23,862 bases of DNA from a candidate division WWE3 bacterium RIFOXYC2_FULL_42_13 (GTDB lineage Bacteria > Patescibacteriota > WWE3 > UBA101185 > UBA10185): positions 16,045 through 39,906 of the forward strand of contig MEWF01000012.1 in NCBI GenBank assembly GCA_001773255.1, written 5' to 3'. The position numbers and the translations under genes are program-made. The notes below the pieces were generated by a model, which saw only the letters and a list, made by a program, of their open reading frames with translations, made no database searches and was not told the DNA's origin. Of the stretch, positions 14,520 through 22,201 are shown in pieces; within the stretch, counting starts at the first letter, position 1; every line of letters starts with the position of its first letter.

Positions 14520-15599
14520 TCAAGATACGGTCAGAATAGCCATCTCAACAAGTCTGTTGCTGTAGCCCCACTCATTGTCGTACCAGGCTAGAATTTTCAC
14601 CAGGTCGCCGTCCACCACACGCGTCATTTCCAGATCAACGATGGCCGAGTAGTTGCTTTTTATAACATCTGAGGAAACGAGAGGAGCGTACGTGGCATCC
14701 AAAACACCCTTATAAAAAGGATTATTTTTCGCCTCGAGGAAGACTTTGTTCACTTCTTCTTTCGTTGTCTTTTTTTCTACTAGCATGGTGATGTCGGAAA
14801 TAGAACCCGTGATGATCGGAACTCTTAAGGCAATTCCGTCGAACTTACCTTCCAGCTCAGGTATTGCTTTGATCGTGGCTTTTGCCGCTCCGGTGCTGGT
14901 AGGAGATATGTTATACCCCGCCGCCCGTGACCTTCTCATGTCCGGTTTGTCGCCCGTAGGAGGACCGTCGACCACACTTTGATTTGCCGTTATGGCGTGT
15001 ACGGTGCTCATCACCGCTTTTAATACTTTGAATTTGGAATGCATCACGGCAATGACCGGAGAGATACAGTTTGTTGTGCAGGACGCGTTTGAAATAATGT
15101 TCTGTCCTAGGTATTGGGAATCGTTAACTCCGATCAAAAAGGTTTGAGTGTCCCCGCCTTTAGTGGGAGCCGATATCACAACCTTTTTGGCGCCCGCGGT
15201 TATATGGGCTTTAGCGGAATCGTTTTCGGTGAATCTTCCGGTGCATTCCAGTACAGTATCAATTTTAAGGGCACCCCACGGTAACTTTAAAGGATCTTTC
15301 TCCGAAAATACCTTGCTTTTTTTCCCGTCCACGACTAAATAATTTTCTTTACCGGTTTGAGAGAAAAAATCTTTTTCGCCGGCGTTATCTTCCAGCTTTA
15401 CGATCTTACCGTCTTCCTCAACCCAAACATCTTTTTCGTAGACACCGTAAGCTGAATCGTATTTTAAAAAATGTGCAAGTATGCGGGGATTAGTTAAATC
15501 ATTTATGGCAACAATTTCTACACCGTCTTTTTCTAAAGCTATTTTCAGGGAAGCTCTTCCGATCCTTCCGAAGCCATTAATTGCTAGACGGGCAGTCAT
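14520..15599 (-). CDS. gap: Glyceraldehyde-3-phosphate dehydrogenase, type I
   Basis: Oxidises and phosphorylates glyceraldehyde 3-phosphate using NAD. The 359-residue protein has the Rossmann start INGFGRIGR (residues 7-15), AINDLTNP with Asp34 (typical of NAD preference), the catalytic Cys174 in SNASCTTNC, His201 in VHAITANQ, the RSRAAGYNISPTSTGAAKA loop and WYDNEWGYSNR near the end. It is about 25 residues longer than usual; extra residues lie around 70-96. The ATG has TATAAT exactly six bases before it and no Shine-Dalgarno sequence, predicting a leaderless mRNA. It provides the conventional, ferredoxin-independent GAP oxidation step, relevant to the AOR-like gene in the pgk operon. Confidence 0.97.
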   Translation of the reverse strand: MTARLAINGFGRIGRASLKIALEKDGVEIVAINDLTNPRILAHFLKYDSAYGVYEKDVWVEEDGKIVKLEDNAGEKDFFSQTGKENYLVVDGKKSKVFSEKDPLKLPWGALKIDTVLECTGRFTENDSAKAHITAGAKKVVISAPTKGGDTQTFLIGVNDSQYLGQNIISNASCTTNCISPVIAVMHSKFKVLKAVMSTVHAITANQSVVDGPPTGDKPDMRRSRAAGYNISPTSTGAAKATIKAIPELEGKFDGIALRVPIITGSISDITMLVEKKTTKEEVNKVFLEAKNNPFYKGVLDATYAPLVSSDVIKSNYSAIVDLEMTRVVDGDLVKILAWYDNEWGYSNRLVEMAILTVS

Positions 15600-15605
15600 A
15601 AGTTA

Positions 15606-15611
15606 ATTATA
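15606..15611 (-). promoter_or_regulatory. gap -10 element, leaderless geometry
   Basis: Perfect TATAAT on the minus strand, six bases (TAACTT), then the gap ATG. It lies between the trx stop and gap. No good -35 was found. Confidence 0.65.
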
Positions 15612-15612
15612 T

Positions 15613-15876
15613 CTATAGGTGAGAATTAATCCAGCTTCTCAACATTTCTTTAGGCATAGCCCCTTCTTTTCTGGAAACCTCTTTTCCCTCTTTCATAATT
15701 ACGAAAGTCGGGATGCTGAAAATTCCAAACTCCTGCGCCATAGCTCCTTCAGCCTCAACATCAACTCTTTTAACCTCAAGTTTATTGCCAAGTTCTTTCT
15801 CAACCTCTTCCAGCACGGGAGCCATTATTTTACAGGGCCCGCACCAATCTGCATAAAAATCCAATAGTTGTACCAT
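15613..15876 (-). CDS. trxA: Thioredoxin, short form
   Basis: Cytosolic dithiol-disulfide oxidoreductase. Only 87 residues compared with about 105, because the first beta-alpha unit is missing: the protein begins at the strand leading to the active site, MVQLLDFYADWCGPCKIMAP, with the redox motif WCGPC at residues 11-15. The cis-proline motif FSIPTF and the closing glycine segment are retained. AAGGA nine bases before ATG is a plausible ribosome site. It is followed by gap on the same strand, although gap has its own -10. No thioredoxin reductase is in the window. Confidence 0.93.
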   Translation of the reverse strand: MVQLLDFYADWCGPCKIMAPVLEEVEKELGNKLEVKRVDVEAEGAMAQEFGIFSIPTFVIMKEGKEVSRKEGAMPKEMLRSWINSHL

Positions 15877-15948
15877 AGATAGTTGTCCTTAATAAAATTA
15901 AATCCTACGAACGACATCTATGATAACATAATTTTTGGTCTTCATATT

Positions 15949-16953
15949 ATGTACAGTTATCCGCAAAAAATTTCACAGGAATCAAAAAGATCGGTAGGGG
16001 GCGGTTTATGGTTGTGGGTTATTCCTGCGGTATTACTTCTGCTCGGAGCGGCCGGTATATTTTTTCTGAAAAGCGGAATGACCGGGGAGGTGAAAGTTGA
16101 GGGTGTAAAGGACGGGTACCTTGAAACATTAAAGTCTCCGGTGTTCAGCGCAGAACCTTTGGTGCTGGGTGCGCGGAACGGCGATTTTTCTCCCGAGCTT
16201 ATTGCCGGTGGCGCGGGCATCATAGTGGACGCGGACACGGGAAAAGTTCTCTACGGAAAAGAAATAGATAAGAAAATGCCTCTGGCCAGCTTGGTTAAAA
16301 TAATGACTGCGGTCATCACACTTGAACATAAATCACTTTCCGATTATGCCACGGTTACAGCCGAAGCCGACGCTATCGGTGAGAATGAGATGGGTGTTTC
16401 GGAAGGAGAGGCTTACACAATTGAAGAATTGATGTACGGACTCTTGTTAAATTCCGGGAATGACGCCGCTTACACGCTTGCCGAAAATGTTGCCGGGTCA
16501 TCAAATGAATTTGTCCGGTGGATGAATAGAAAAGCAGGAGAACTGGGTTTAAAAAATACTGAGTTTTTTGACCCCAGCGGGCTCGACGACCGGTCTTACA
16601 CAACGGTTTCGGATCTGGCCGTATTAACCGAATATGCCATGAGATATAAAGAGTTCAGAGAAATCGTGGCTACGGTTGAAAAAGAGTTGCCGTATTCGGA
16701 CCTACACAAATACTTGTATCTTGTGAACCAAACCAACCTTCTCACAACCTACCCGGGTGTAATAGGTGTAAAAACAGGTTACACCGAGGAAGCGGGATTA
16801 AGCCTATCAACATATGCGGAAAATTCCGGCAAAAAACTTGTCGGAATAGTATTAAACAGCATAGACCGCAAGGGGGACATGATTATTATGTTGGACTACG
16901 GCTTCTCCCAATACGGGATTATAGTTGAGCACCATCTTCTCGATACACTGTGA
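15949..16953 (+). CDS. D-alanyl-D-alanine carboxypeptidase (peptidase S11, DacA-like)
   Basis: Penicillin-binding enzyme that trims the terminal D-Ala of peptidoglycan stem peptides outside the membrane. The 334-residue protein has one N-terminal membrane anchor (about 20-40) and then the S11 domain. The three catalytic motifs are intact: SLVK (Ser114-x-x-Lys117), SGN (169-171) and KTG (275-277). FDPSGLDD and YPGVIGVKTGYTEEAG are typical flanking segments. An in-frame TTG start at 15883 exists but would add 22 residues before the anchor and sits against trx; the ATG at 15949 is preferred. The 3' end overlaps the convergent DUF192 gene by 35 bases. It lacks the C-terminal amphipathic anchor domain of classical DacA, using the N-terminal span instead. 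Confidence 0.93.
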   Translation: MYSYPQKISQESKRSVGGGLWLWVIPAVLLLLGAAGIFFLKSGMTGEVKVEGVKDGYLETLKSPVFSAEPLVLGARNGDFSPELIAGGAGIIVDADTGKVLYGKEIDKKMPLASLVKIMTAVITLEHKSLSDYATVTAEADAIGENEMGVSEGEAYTIEELMYGLLLNSGNDAAYTLAENVAGSSNEFVRWMNRKAGELGLKNTEFFDPSGLDDRSYTTVSDLAVLTEYAMRYKEFREIVATVEKELPYSDLHKYLYLVNQTNLLTTYPGVIGVKTGYTEEAGLSLSTYAENSGKKLVGIVLNSIDRKGDMIIMLDYGFSQYGIIVEHHLLDTL

Positions 16954-17413
16954 TCTTCATACCGGGATAGATCTTTTTCCACACAGCCCACTTACCGGGC
17001 GTTTCGATGACGTATTTAGCAGGGTATTCAGGGGAGTAGGTAGGGCATTCTTCTGTCACACACGGAGGTACGTTCGTCAATACATCAACGACTTCCATTC
17101 TTCCGTTGATCCAAATTATATCCAAGGGAATTAAGGTATTTTTCATCCAAAAAGTATATTTGAACTCCATTCCGAAAATAAAAAACATGCCCGTGTTTTT
17201 AGGCAGTTTTTCTCTGAACATAAGACCGGTTTTAAGCTCTTCTTTTGTTTCAGCTACCTCGGTTTTTAAAGTCACCCCGTTGTCAAACTTTACCGTATAA
17301 TATTTCGCTCCCGGCGTAAGAGGAACATCTTTTTCATGGGCGACGCTTGCAAGATAAATACCTAGTGCAAGCACGACCGTGAGCATTATATAGGGAAGAT
17401 ATTGTTTGAACAT
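16919..17413 (-). CDS. DUF192 family secreted or membrane-anchored protein
   Basis: A 164-residue protein with an N-terminal hydrophobic segment (about 6-23) acting as signal or anchor, followed by a DUF192 (COG1430) domain. Family patterns: VAETKEELKTGLMFREKLPKNTGMFFIF, then FWMKNTLIPLDIIWING, a VPPC turn, and YVIETPGKWA. The biochemical role of this family is not established. It overlaps the end of the convergent carboxypeptidase gene by 35 bases. TACAAT lies eight bases before its ATG with no Shine-Dalgarno sequence, again suggesting a very short or absent leader. The two cysteines (in VPPCVTEECP) could form a disulfide. Confidence 0.9.
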   Translation of the reverse strand: MFKQYLPYIMLTVVLALGIYLASVAHEKDVPLTPGAKYYTVKFDNGVTLKTEVAETKEELKTGLMFREKLPKNTGMFFIFGMEFKYTFWMKNTLIPLDIIWINGRMEVVDVLTNVPPCVTEECPTYSPEYPAKYVIETPGKWAVWKKIYPGMKITVYREDGAQL

Positions 17414-17421
17414 TTAATTTA

Positions 17422-17427
17422 ATTGTA
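17422..17427 (-). promoter_or_regulatory. Candidate -10 for the DUF192 gene
   Basis: TACAAT (five of six) on the minus strand, eight bases before the ATG. The -35 is not recognisable. A leader of about one or two bases is predicted. Confidence 0.45.
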
Positions 17428-17484
17428 ACGGGTATGGACAGTGATTTATAGTTTTTTGCGCAGTTTTGGGGTGTCGTCCGAGTA

Positions 17485-17512
17485 TCGACAAAAAAGTCTG
17501 CTGTGATATGTT
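17485..17512 (+). promoter_or_regulatory. pcrA promoter, extended -10 with leaderless geometry
   Basis: TCGACA (17485-17490, five of six to TTGACA), a 16-base spacer, and TATGTT (17507-17512) preceded by TGA, an extended -10. Exactly six bases follow before the GTG start codon at 17519. The three elements together make this the best-supported leaderless promoter in the window. Confidence 0.7.
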
Positions 17513-17518
17513 ATTTAC

Positions 17519-19468
17519 GTGCCGGAAACTTCTGACATTTACCTAAAAGACCTAAATGAAGACCAGGTTGCCGCGGTCTCCCATTATTTGGGACCCGCTC
17601 TCGTGGTCGCCGGTCCGGGCAGTGGAAAAACCCGCGTTTTGACTCACCGGGTAGCTTTTCTCATTGAAGAAAAAAAAGTACCGGAAGGCAACATTTTATG
17701 CGTGACCTTCACCAACAAGGCGGCTGACGAGATAAAGGCTCGGGTAAAAGATATCCTTGGTTCCGAAAACATCCTGCCATGGAGCGGTACGTTTCACAGT
17801 ATCTGCGCCAAAATTCTAAGAAAAGACGGCCGTGATATAGGTATTCCCGTCTCTTACGTTATTTATGATACGGACGACCAGTCCGCAGTGATCCGGGATA
17901 TAGAAAAGGATTTTGGAATAGACACGAAAAGATTTCATCCGCGGGCGGTGCTGGAACACATATCCGGAGCAAAGTCCGAAATGGTATCCCCCGGGATGTA
18001 CGCGGGGTATGCGCAGGGATATTTTCAGAAGACAGTCGCCACGATATATCCTGAATATCAGCAACGTCTACGACAAAGCAACGCCCTGGATTTCGATGAC
18101 CTACTTTTGGAAACCGTGCATTTATTCGAGGCGTCTCCCCATATTTTAAAGAAGTACCAGGATATTTTTAAGTTCATTTTGGTGGATGAATATCAGGATA
18201 CGAATAAAGTACAGTACGCCTTAACTAAGGCACTAGCGAACGGTCACGAAAATCTTTTTGTGGTCGGGGATATGTCTCAGGCGATCTACAGTTTCCGTGG
18301 GGCGGATTTTAGAAATATTCTCAATTTCCAAAACGATTATCCTAAAGCAAAAATCTACAACCTCGGAAAAAATTACAGATCCACAAAAAATATTCTTGAG
18401 GCCGCCAAAAATATAATAAAAAACAACTCTACCCACATTCCTTTGGATCTTTGGACGGATAACTCGCAGGGGGACCGTTTGATCGTTTACCGCGGGGCTT
18501 CGGAAAAAGACGAGGCGTCCTTTTTAGTAAATGAAATTTCGGAGGCTTTGATGAGCGGAAAGGGTTATTCGGACATCGCCGTTCTTTACAGAACTAACGC
18601 TCAATCAAGAAACATCGAAGAACATTTTATAAGAAATAATATTCCATACCGCATAATCGGCGGCGTACGTTTCTACGGAAGGAAAGAAATCAAAGACATC
18701 ATTTCGTATCTTAAAGTAGTTCATAATCCTAAAGACAAAGTTTCGTGGTCGCGCATTATAAATGTTCCTCCCCGCAGCATCGGGCAAAAGTCCGAAGAAA
18801 TGTTGAAACAATTAAAATGGGACATCAGGGCGGTGGAAGAAAAATCCCACTTGCCGGTTAGTGAATGGATAACACTCGCTGAAACTTTATCGACCCTGGA
18901 GTTGATGGAAAAGATACTTGCCGATACTAAATATATCGAATGGCTTAACGACGGAACCGAGGAAAACTTTCAAAGGATTGAAAACATAAACGAGTTAAAG
19001 TCGGTTGCAGCTCAGTTTGTCGATCTAAACGAATTCTTGGAAAATGTTGCCTTGATTGAAAGCTCCGACCGTCCGCGGGATGAGAATTTACCGGTTGTTA
19101 CATTGATGACCGTTCATGCCTCGAAAGGTTTGGAATTTCCCGTTATTTTTATTGTGGGAATGGAAGAGGGTTTGTTTCCGCACACCCAGTCTCTTTTGGA
19201 GCAGGACGCGCTGGAGGAAGAAAGACGCCTGTGCTACGTTGCAATAACAAGAGCGAAAGAAAAAGTTTTCATGACCTGTGTTTCAAGCCGCTTATATTTC
19301 GGAAGTATACAGGTGAACATACCCAGCAGGTTTTTGGGAGAACTTCCCGGGGAGATCTTGGAGTACCGCGGAATAAGTATGGAAAAAGGAAAACTTCAGC
19401 GTCCCGCGGGCTCGGTTGACGATTTTCTCGATGATCTTGACTATGACCGGGGTAACTTTAACTGGTAA
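17519..19468 (+). CDS. pcrA: UvrD/PcrA-type ATP-dependent 3'-5' DNA helicase
   Basis: Superfamily 1A helicase acting in DNA repair and replication-conflict removal. The 649 residues include all motifs: Q-motif LNEDQVAAV, Walker A AGPGSGKT (31-38), VTFTNKAADEI, Walker B VDEYQDTN, GDMSQAIYSFRGAD, KNYRST, the TVHASKGLEFP motif and EEERRLCYVAITRAKE. It is somewhat shorter than Bacillus PcrA (about 720) and lacks the long C-terminal extension. The start is GTG, chosen because it lies exactly six bases from an extended -10 and precedes the Q-motif by the normal distance. ksgA follows 42 bases downstream with its own -10. Confidence 0.95.
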   Translation: MPETSDIYLKDLNEDQVAAVSHYLGPALVVAGPGSGKTRVLTHRVAFLIEEKKVPEGNILCVTFTNKAADEIKARVKDILGSENILPWSGTFHSICAKILRKDGRDIGIPVSYVIYDTDDQSAVIRDIEKDFGIDTKRFHPRAVLEHISGAKSEMVSPGMYAGYAQGYFQKTVATIYPEYQQRLRQSNALDFDDLLLETVHLFEASPHILKKYQDIFKFILVDEYQDTNKVQYALTKALANGHENLFVVGDMSQAIYSFRGADFRNILNFQNDYPKAKIYNLGKNYRSTKNILEAAKNIIKNNSTHIPLDLWTDNSQGDRLIVYRGASEKDEASFLVNEISEALMSGKGYSDIAVLYRTNAQSRNIEEHFIRNNIPYRIIGGVRFYGRKEIKDIISYLKVVHNPKDKVSWSRIINVPPRSIGQKSEEMLKQLKWDIRAVEEKSHLPVSEWITLAETLSTLELMEKILADTKYIEWLNDGTEENFQRIENINELKSVAAQFVDLNEFLENVALIESSDRPRDENLPVVTLMTVHASKGLEFPVIFIVGMEEGLFPHTQSLLEQDALEEERRLCYVAITRAKEKVFMTCVSSRLYFGSIQVNIPSRFLGELPGEILEYRGISMEKGKLQRPAGSVDDFLDDLDYDRGNFNW

Positions 19469-19498
19469 CTCTGTGGAGCGGTCGTTTGTGGTTATAGG

Positions 19499-19504
19499 TA
19501 TAAT
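19499..19504 (+). promoter_or_regulatory. ksgA -10 element, leaderless geometry
   Basis: Perfect TATAAT, six bases (AGAGTT), then the ksgA ATG. No matching -35 is apparent. No Shine-Dalgarno sequence is present between the box and the start codon. Confidence 0.65.
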
Positions 19505-19510
19505 AGAGTT

Positions 19511-20272
19511 ATGTACGAGCCGGTAAAATCTTTGGGTCAGAATTTTCTTATAAAATCCTCTATTGTGGATCTTATGGTAGGTTCTCTGGATATAGTCAAC
19601 GGCGAGGATATTATCGAGATCGGTCCGGGACACGGAGTTCTGACCGAGGCACTTTTGCACCGTATTTCCGGCCGTGATGTGAAAGTTTATTCGGTAGAGG
19701 TCGACGAACGTTTTGCCGCAAAACTTTTGGGGATGTATGCAACTGAGCCCTCGATAGAAATAGTCCACGCTGATATTTTAAAGTGGCTGCCTACTTTTAC
19801 TTCGGACAGGAAGGTCAGAGTATTCGGATCGTTGCCTTACTATATAACATCCCCGATTCTTCACGCGGTGATAAAAATGAATGTTATGCCCGAAAGTGCT
19901 GTGTTCCTTATTCAAAAAGAAGTTGCGGAAAAAGTGTGCAGTAAGGTTCCCGACGCATCTTACTTATCGACATTTGTTCAGACCTTTTATGACGCCGAGC
20001 ATTTGTTCAATGTCCCGAAAATGGAGTTTAGTCCTTCCCCAAAAGTGGACGGATCCGTTATCAAACTGACAAGAAAAAATATTGCCATGGATCATCTTTC
20101 GATTGAAAGATACGAAGGTTTTTTGCACCGTGCTTTCTCTCATCCGAGAAAAATGCTCAACAAACCTTTTTCTAAGGAAGAGCTAGCCAAGGGAGGGATA
20201 GATCCGAAACTTAGGCCGCAAAATTTAAGCTCGGAGGAATGGCTGGAATTTTACGGGATTCTGCACGCGTAA
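19511..20272 (+). CDS. rsmA: 16S rRNA adenine dimethyltransferase (KsgA/RsmA)
   Basis: Dimethylates two adjacent adenosines (A1518 and A1519 in E. coli numbering) in the 3' helix of 16S rRNA. The 253-residue protein has SLGQNFLI at the N-terminus, the SAM-binding IEIGPGHGVLTEAL (residues 36-48), the acidic EVDERF after strand 2, HADIL, and the motif IV segment GSLPYYITSPIL (106-117). In most homologues motif IV is N-L-P-Y; here residue 107 is Ser. The C-terminal helical domain holds FSPSPKVDGSVIKL and the FLHRAFSHPRKML segment, both typical. It follows pcrA on the same strand and precedes a glycosyltransferase. Confidence 0.94.
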   Translation: MYEPVKSLGQNFLIKSSIVDLMVGSLDIVNGEDIIEIGPGHGVLTEALLHRISGRDVKVYSVEVDERFAAKLLGMYATEPSIEIVHADILKWLPTFTSDRKVRVFGSLPYYITSPILHAVIKMNVMPESAVFLIQKEVAEKVCSKVPDASYLSTFVQTFYDAEHLFNVPKMEFSPSPKVDGSVIKLTRKNIAMDHLSIERYEGFLHRAFSHPRKMLNKPFSKEELAKGGIDPKLRPQNLSSEEWLEFYGILHA

Positions 20273-20287
20273 CTTTGTATATGAAAT

Positions 20288-21115
20288 ATGGGAGTATTTG
20301 TGAAATATAGCGTACTGATACCAACATTAAATGAAGAAAAATACATAGGGGTTCTCCTGCAAGCCCTGGTCGACCAGGAATTTAAGGATTTTGAAGTAAT
20401 TGTAATAGACGCCGTAAGCGAGGACAAAACTAAACAGGTGGTGGACACCTTCAGAGGTAAACTGTCCGTTACCTTCGTGGAATCACCCAAGAGAGGTGTC
20501 TCCTTCCAGCGCAATTACGCCGCCAAAATGGCAAAGGCCGGCCATTTAATATTCTTCGATGCCGACGTTGCTCCGGAACCGGAGTTTATTGCAAAAATAG
20601 ATCGTTATATAGGGAAAGAAAAGGTTGATGTCCTTTCCTCATGGAACGTGCCCATATCCGACAAGTTAGTCGACGAGTTTCTCTACTGGGCTTTCAACAG
20701 GCTGTATCTTGAGTCTGTGAAAGACAGATTTCCTGCTGCCGTCGGTACTTTCATTTACGTTAAAAAATCTGCGTTTGATGCCGTAGGAGGGTTTCAGGAA
20801 GAGGTTAAGTTAGCTGAGGATTTTGATCTGGTCGGGAGAATGTTCAAAGCCGGGTACAAATACGCACTATTAAAAGACCCTAAAATAAAATTTAGCGTCA
20901 GGAGATTAGAGAAGGAAGGCAGAGTACAGTTTGTCTGGAAAAACATCAGAGCAGCTTTTGATTACCATCTGAGGGGAGTCGGGTCACTGCAGGGGAAATA
21001 CAAACATGAGTTTGGTAAGTTCGACGCGTCCGCAGTTGCAAAAGACGGAAGTTTGAAAAAGTACTCTAAAAAAGTGCTGAGCATGATTAAAAAATCCGGA
21101 CAAACACACGGTTAA
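20288..21115 (+). CDS. Family 2 glycosyltransferase
   Basis: GT-A fold nucleotide-sugar transferase of unknown specificity. The N-terminal strand YSVLIPTLNEEKYIGVLLQAL, the DFEVIVIDAVSEDKT segment and the DxD metal motif in FFDADVAPE (about residue 95) define the family; AEDFDLVGRMFKAGY gives the acceptor-site acidic residues. It is 275 residues with no evident membrane helices, so it is probably a peripheral membrane protein acting on lipid-linked or surface glycans. The start is uncertain: ATG at 20288, or GTG at 20300, which gives MKYSVLIPTLNEE and has GGGAG upstream. It begins 16 bases after ksgA. A surface-glycan role would fit the nearby FemAB and LCP genes. Confidence 0.9.
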   Translation: MGVFVKYSVLIPTLNEEKYIGVLLQALVDQEFKDFEVIVIDAVSEDKTKQVVDTFRGKLSVTFVESPKRGVSFQRNYAAKMAKAGHLIFFDADVAPEPEFIAKIDRYIGKEKVDVLSSWNVPISDKLVDEFLYWAFNRLYLESVKDRFPAAVGTFIYVKKSAFDAVGGFQEEVKLAEDFDLVGRMFKAGYKYALLKDPKIKFSVRRLEKEGRVQFVWKNIRAAFDYHLRGVGSLQGKYKHEFGKFDASAVAKDGSLKKYSKKVLSMIKKSGQTHG

Positions 21116-21139
21116 ACCTTTGCATCTGCCCGGACGATT

Positions 21140-21180
21140 TGACCGGGACTCTCTATTTTCACCGGTCACTATCCCTTTTT
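21140..21180 (+). terminator. Candidate terminator hairpin after the glycosyltransferase
   Basis: TGACCGG (21140-21146) and CCGGTCA (21162-21168) form a seven-pair stem with a 15-base loop, followed by CTATCCC and five T residues (21176-21180). The T run starts several bases after the stem, so efficiency is uncertain. A competing hairpin, CCCGG (21129-21133) with CCGGG (21143-21147), uses overlapping bases. The rest of this 148-base gap holds the promoters of the next gene. Confidence 0.4.
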
Positions 21181-21205
21181 ACCCCGCCCATTACGGACGG
21201 TTAAG

Positions 21206-21234
21206 TTGTTAATAAAGTCAACATATCCTATAAA
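21206..21234 (+). promoter_or_regulatory. Upstream promoter of the first FemAB gene
   Basis: TTGTTA (21206-21211, four of six), a 17-base spacer, TATAAA (21229-21234, five of six). The predicted start site near 21241 gives a leader of about 23 bases. Confidence 0.5.
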
Positions 21235-21251
21235 CCACGTACCGTCAATGT

Positions 21252-21257
21252 TATACT
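21252..21257 (+). promoter_or_regulatory. Proximal -10 of the first FemAB gene, leaderless geometry
   Basis: TATACT (five of six), six bases (CGCAAC), then ATG. It is the same arrangement as at ksgA and gap. A second promoter lies just upstream, so this gene could yield both leadered and leaderless messages. Confidence 0.5.
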
Positions 21258-21263
21258 CGCAAC

Positions 21264-22199
21264 ATGGGAAAGCACATTCTGCAGTCTCCGCTGTGGGCGG
21301 ATTTTAAAAATAAACACGGCACCCCTGCAGTTTCGGCGGGGAACGTCATATATACGATTCATAGAATTCCTCTAAGCTCTTACAACTACGCGTATTGCCC
21401 CCGCGTATCTCCCTTTGACGTAAATTTCGAGGAACTTAAAAAGTCGGTCGAAGAAAATAATTGCATTGCAGTGCATTTCGACGTGCCGAATATCATAAAA
21501 GGAAGCCCGGAGGAAGCTAAAGCTGCGGAATTTTTTGAACAACACTGCGTGCCTTCTCCCCGAGACGAATTTGCCAAAGCCAACTTTTTTATAGACCTTA
21601 CGAAAAGTGAGGACGAGCTTTTTTCTTCCCTTCACAAAAAACACCGCTACAACATAAATTACGCAAAGAAAAACGGTGTAACCGTAAGGGAGAGCACCGA
21701 AGACAAAGACTTTGATCTTTTCTACGCTCTTTACAAAGAAACCGGGGTTAGGCAGAAATTCTATTTTAGGGGGCACTCGTACCTCCGCAATATGTGGGAC
21801 GTTTTTAATAAAGCCGGTCTGGCAAAATTAATGATCGCCGAATACGAAGGAGAGGCTCTGGCAGCGTGGATTCTTCTATCTTACGAAGGGGTACTTTACT
21901 ACCCCTACGGAGGTTCAACGGAGAGAATGAAAAATCTTTTTGCCAGCACCGTATTAGGCTGGGAAGCTTTGTTATTAGGTAAAAGATTGGGATGCACATC
22001 TTTTGATATGTGGGGAGCCTCGGTCGATCTCAACGATGCTTCTGATGAATACTACGGTTTCTCAATTTTTAAATCAAAGTTCGGGGCAAGACATGTCGTT
22101 TATATAGACTCGTACGACATGGTCATAAACGAAAACTTATACAAATTCTTTAATCTGGCCAACAGTTTTAGATGGAAACTGCTCAACCTCATCAGGTAA
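21264..22199 (+). CDS. FemAB-family aminoacyl transferase (first of a pair)
   Basis: FemABX enzymes add amino acids from aminoacyl-tRNA to the peptidoglycan stem peptide, building interpeptide bridges. The 311-residue protein shows the double-GNAT plan: the first lobe opens ILQSPLWADFKNKHG, and the second holds LHKKHRYNINYAKKNGVTV (the basic helix common in the family), ALAAWILLSYEGVLYYPYGGSTERMKNL and GCTSFDMWGAS. It lacks the long coiled-coil arm of FemA, more like FemX or the lipid II-directed enzymes. It is followed two bases after its stop by a second FemAB-like gene. The acceptor and amino acid cannot be told from sequence. Confidence 0.87.
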   Translation: MGKHILQSPLWADFKNKHGTPAVSAGNVIYTIHRIPLSSYNYAYCPRVSPFDVNFEELKKSVEENNCIAVHFDVPNIIKGSPEEAKAAEFFEQHCVPSPRDEFAKANFFIDLTKSEDELFSSLHKKHRYNINYAKKNGVTVRESTEDKDFDLFYALYKETGVRQKFYFRGHSYLRNMWDVFNKAGLAKLMIAEYEGEALAAWILLSYEGVLYYPYGGSTERMKNLFASTVLGWEALLLGKRLGCTSFDMWGASVDLNDASDEYYGFSIFKSKFGARHVVYIDSYDMVINENLYKFFNLANSFRWKLLNLIR

Positions 22200-22201
22200 A
22201 T

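Noticed and set aside
15883..15948. TTG start giving 22 more residues to the D,D-carboxypeptidase
   Set aside because: There is no ribosome site, TTG is rare, and the membrane anchor is already complete from the ATG at 15949. A TACCAT hexamer six bases before the TTG is intriguing but matches only four of six.
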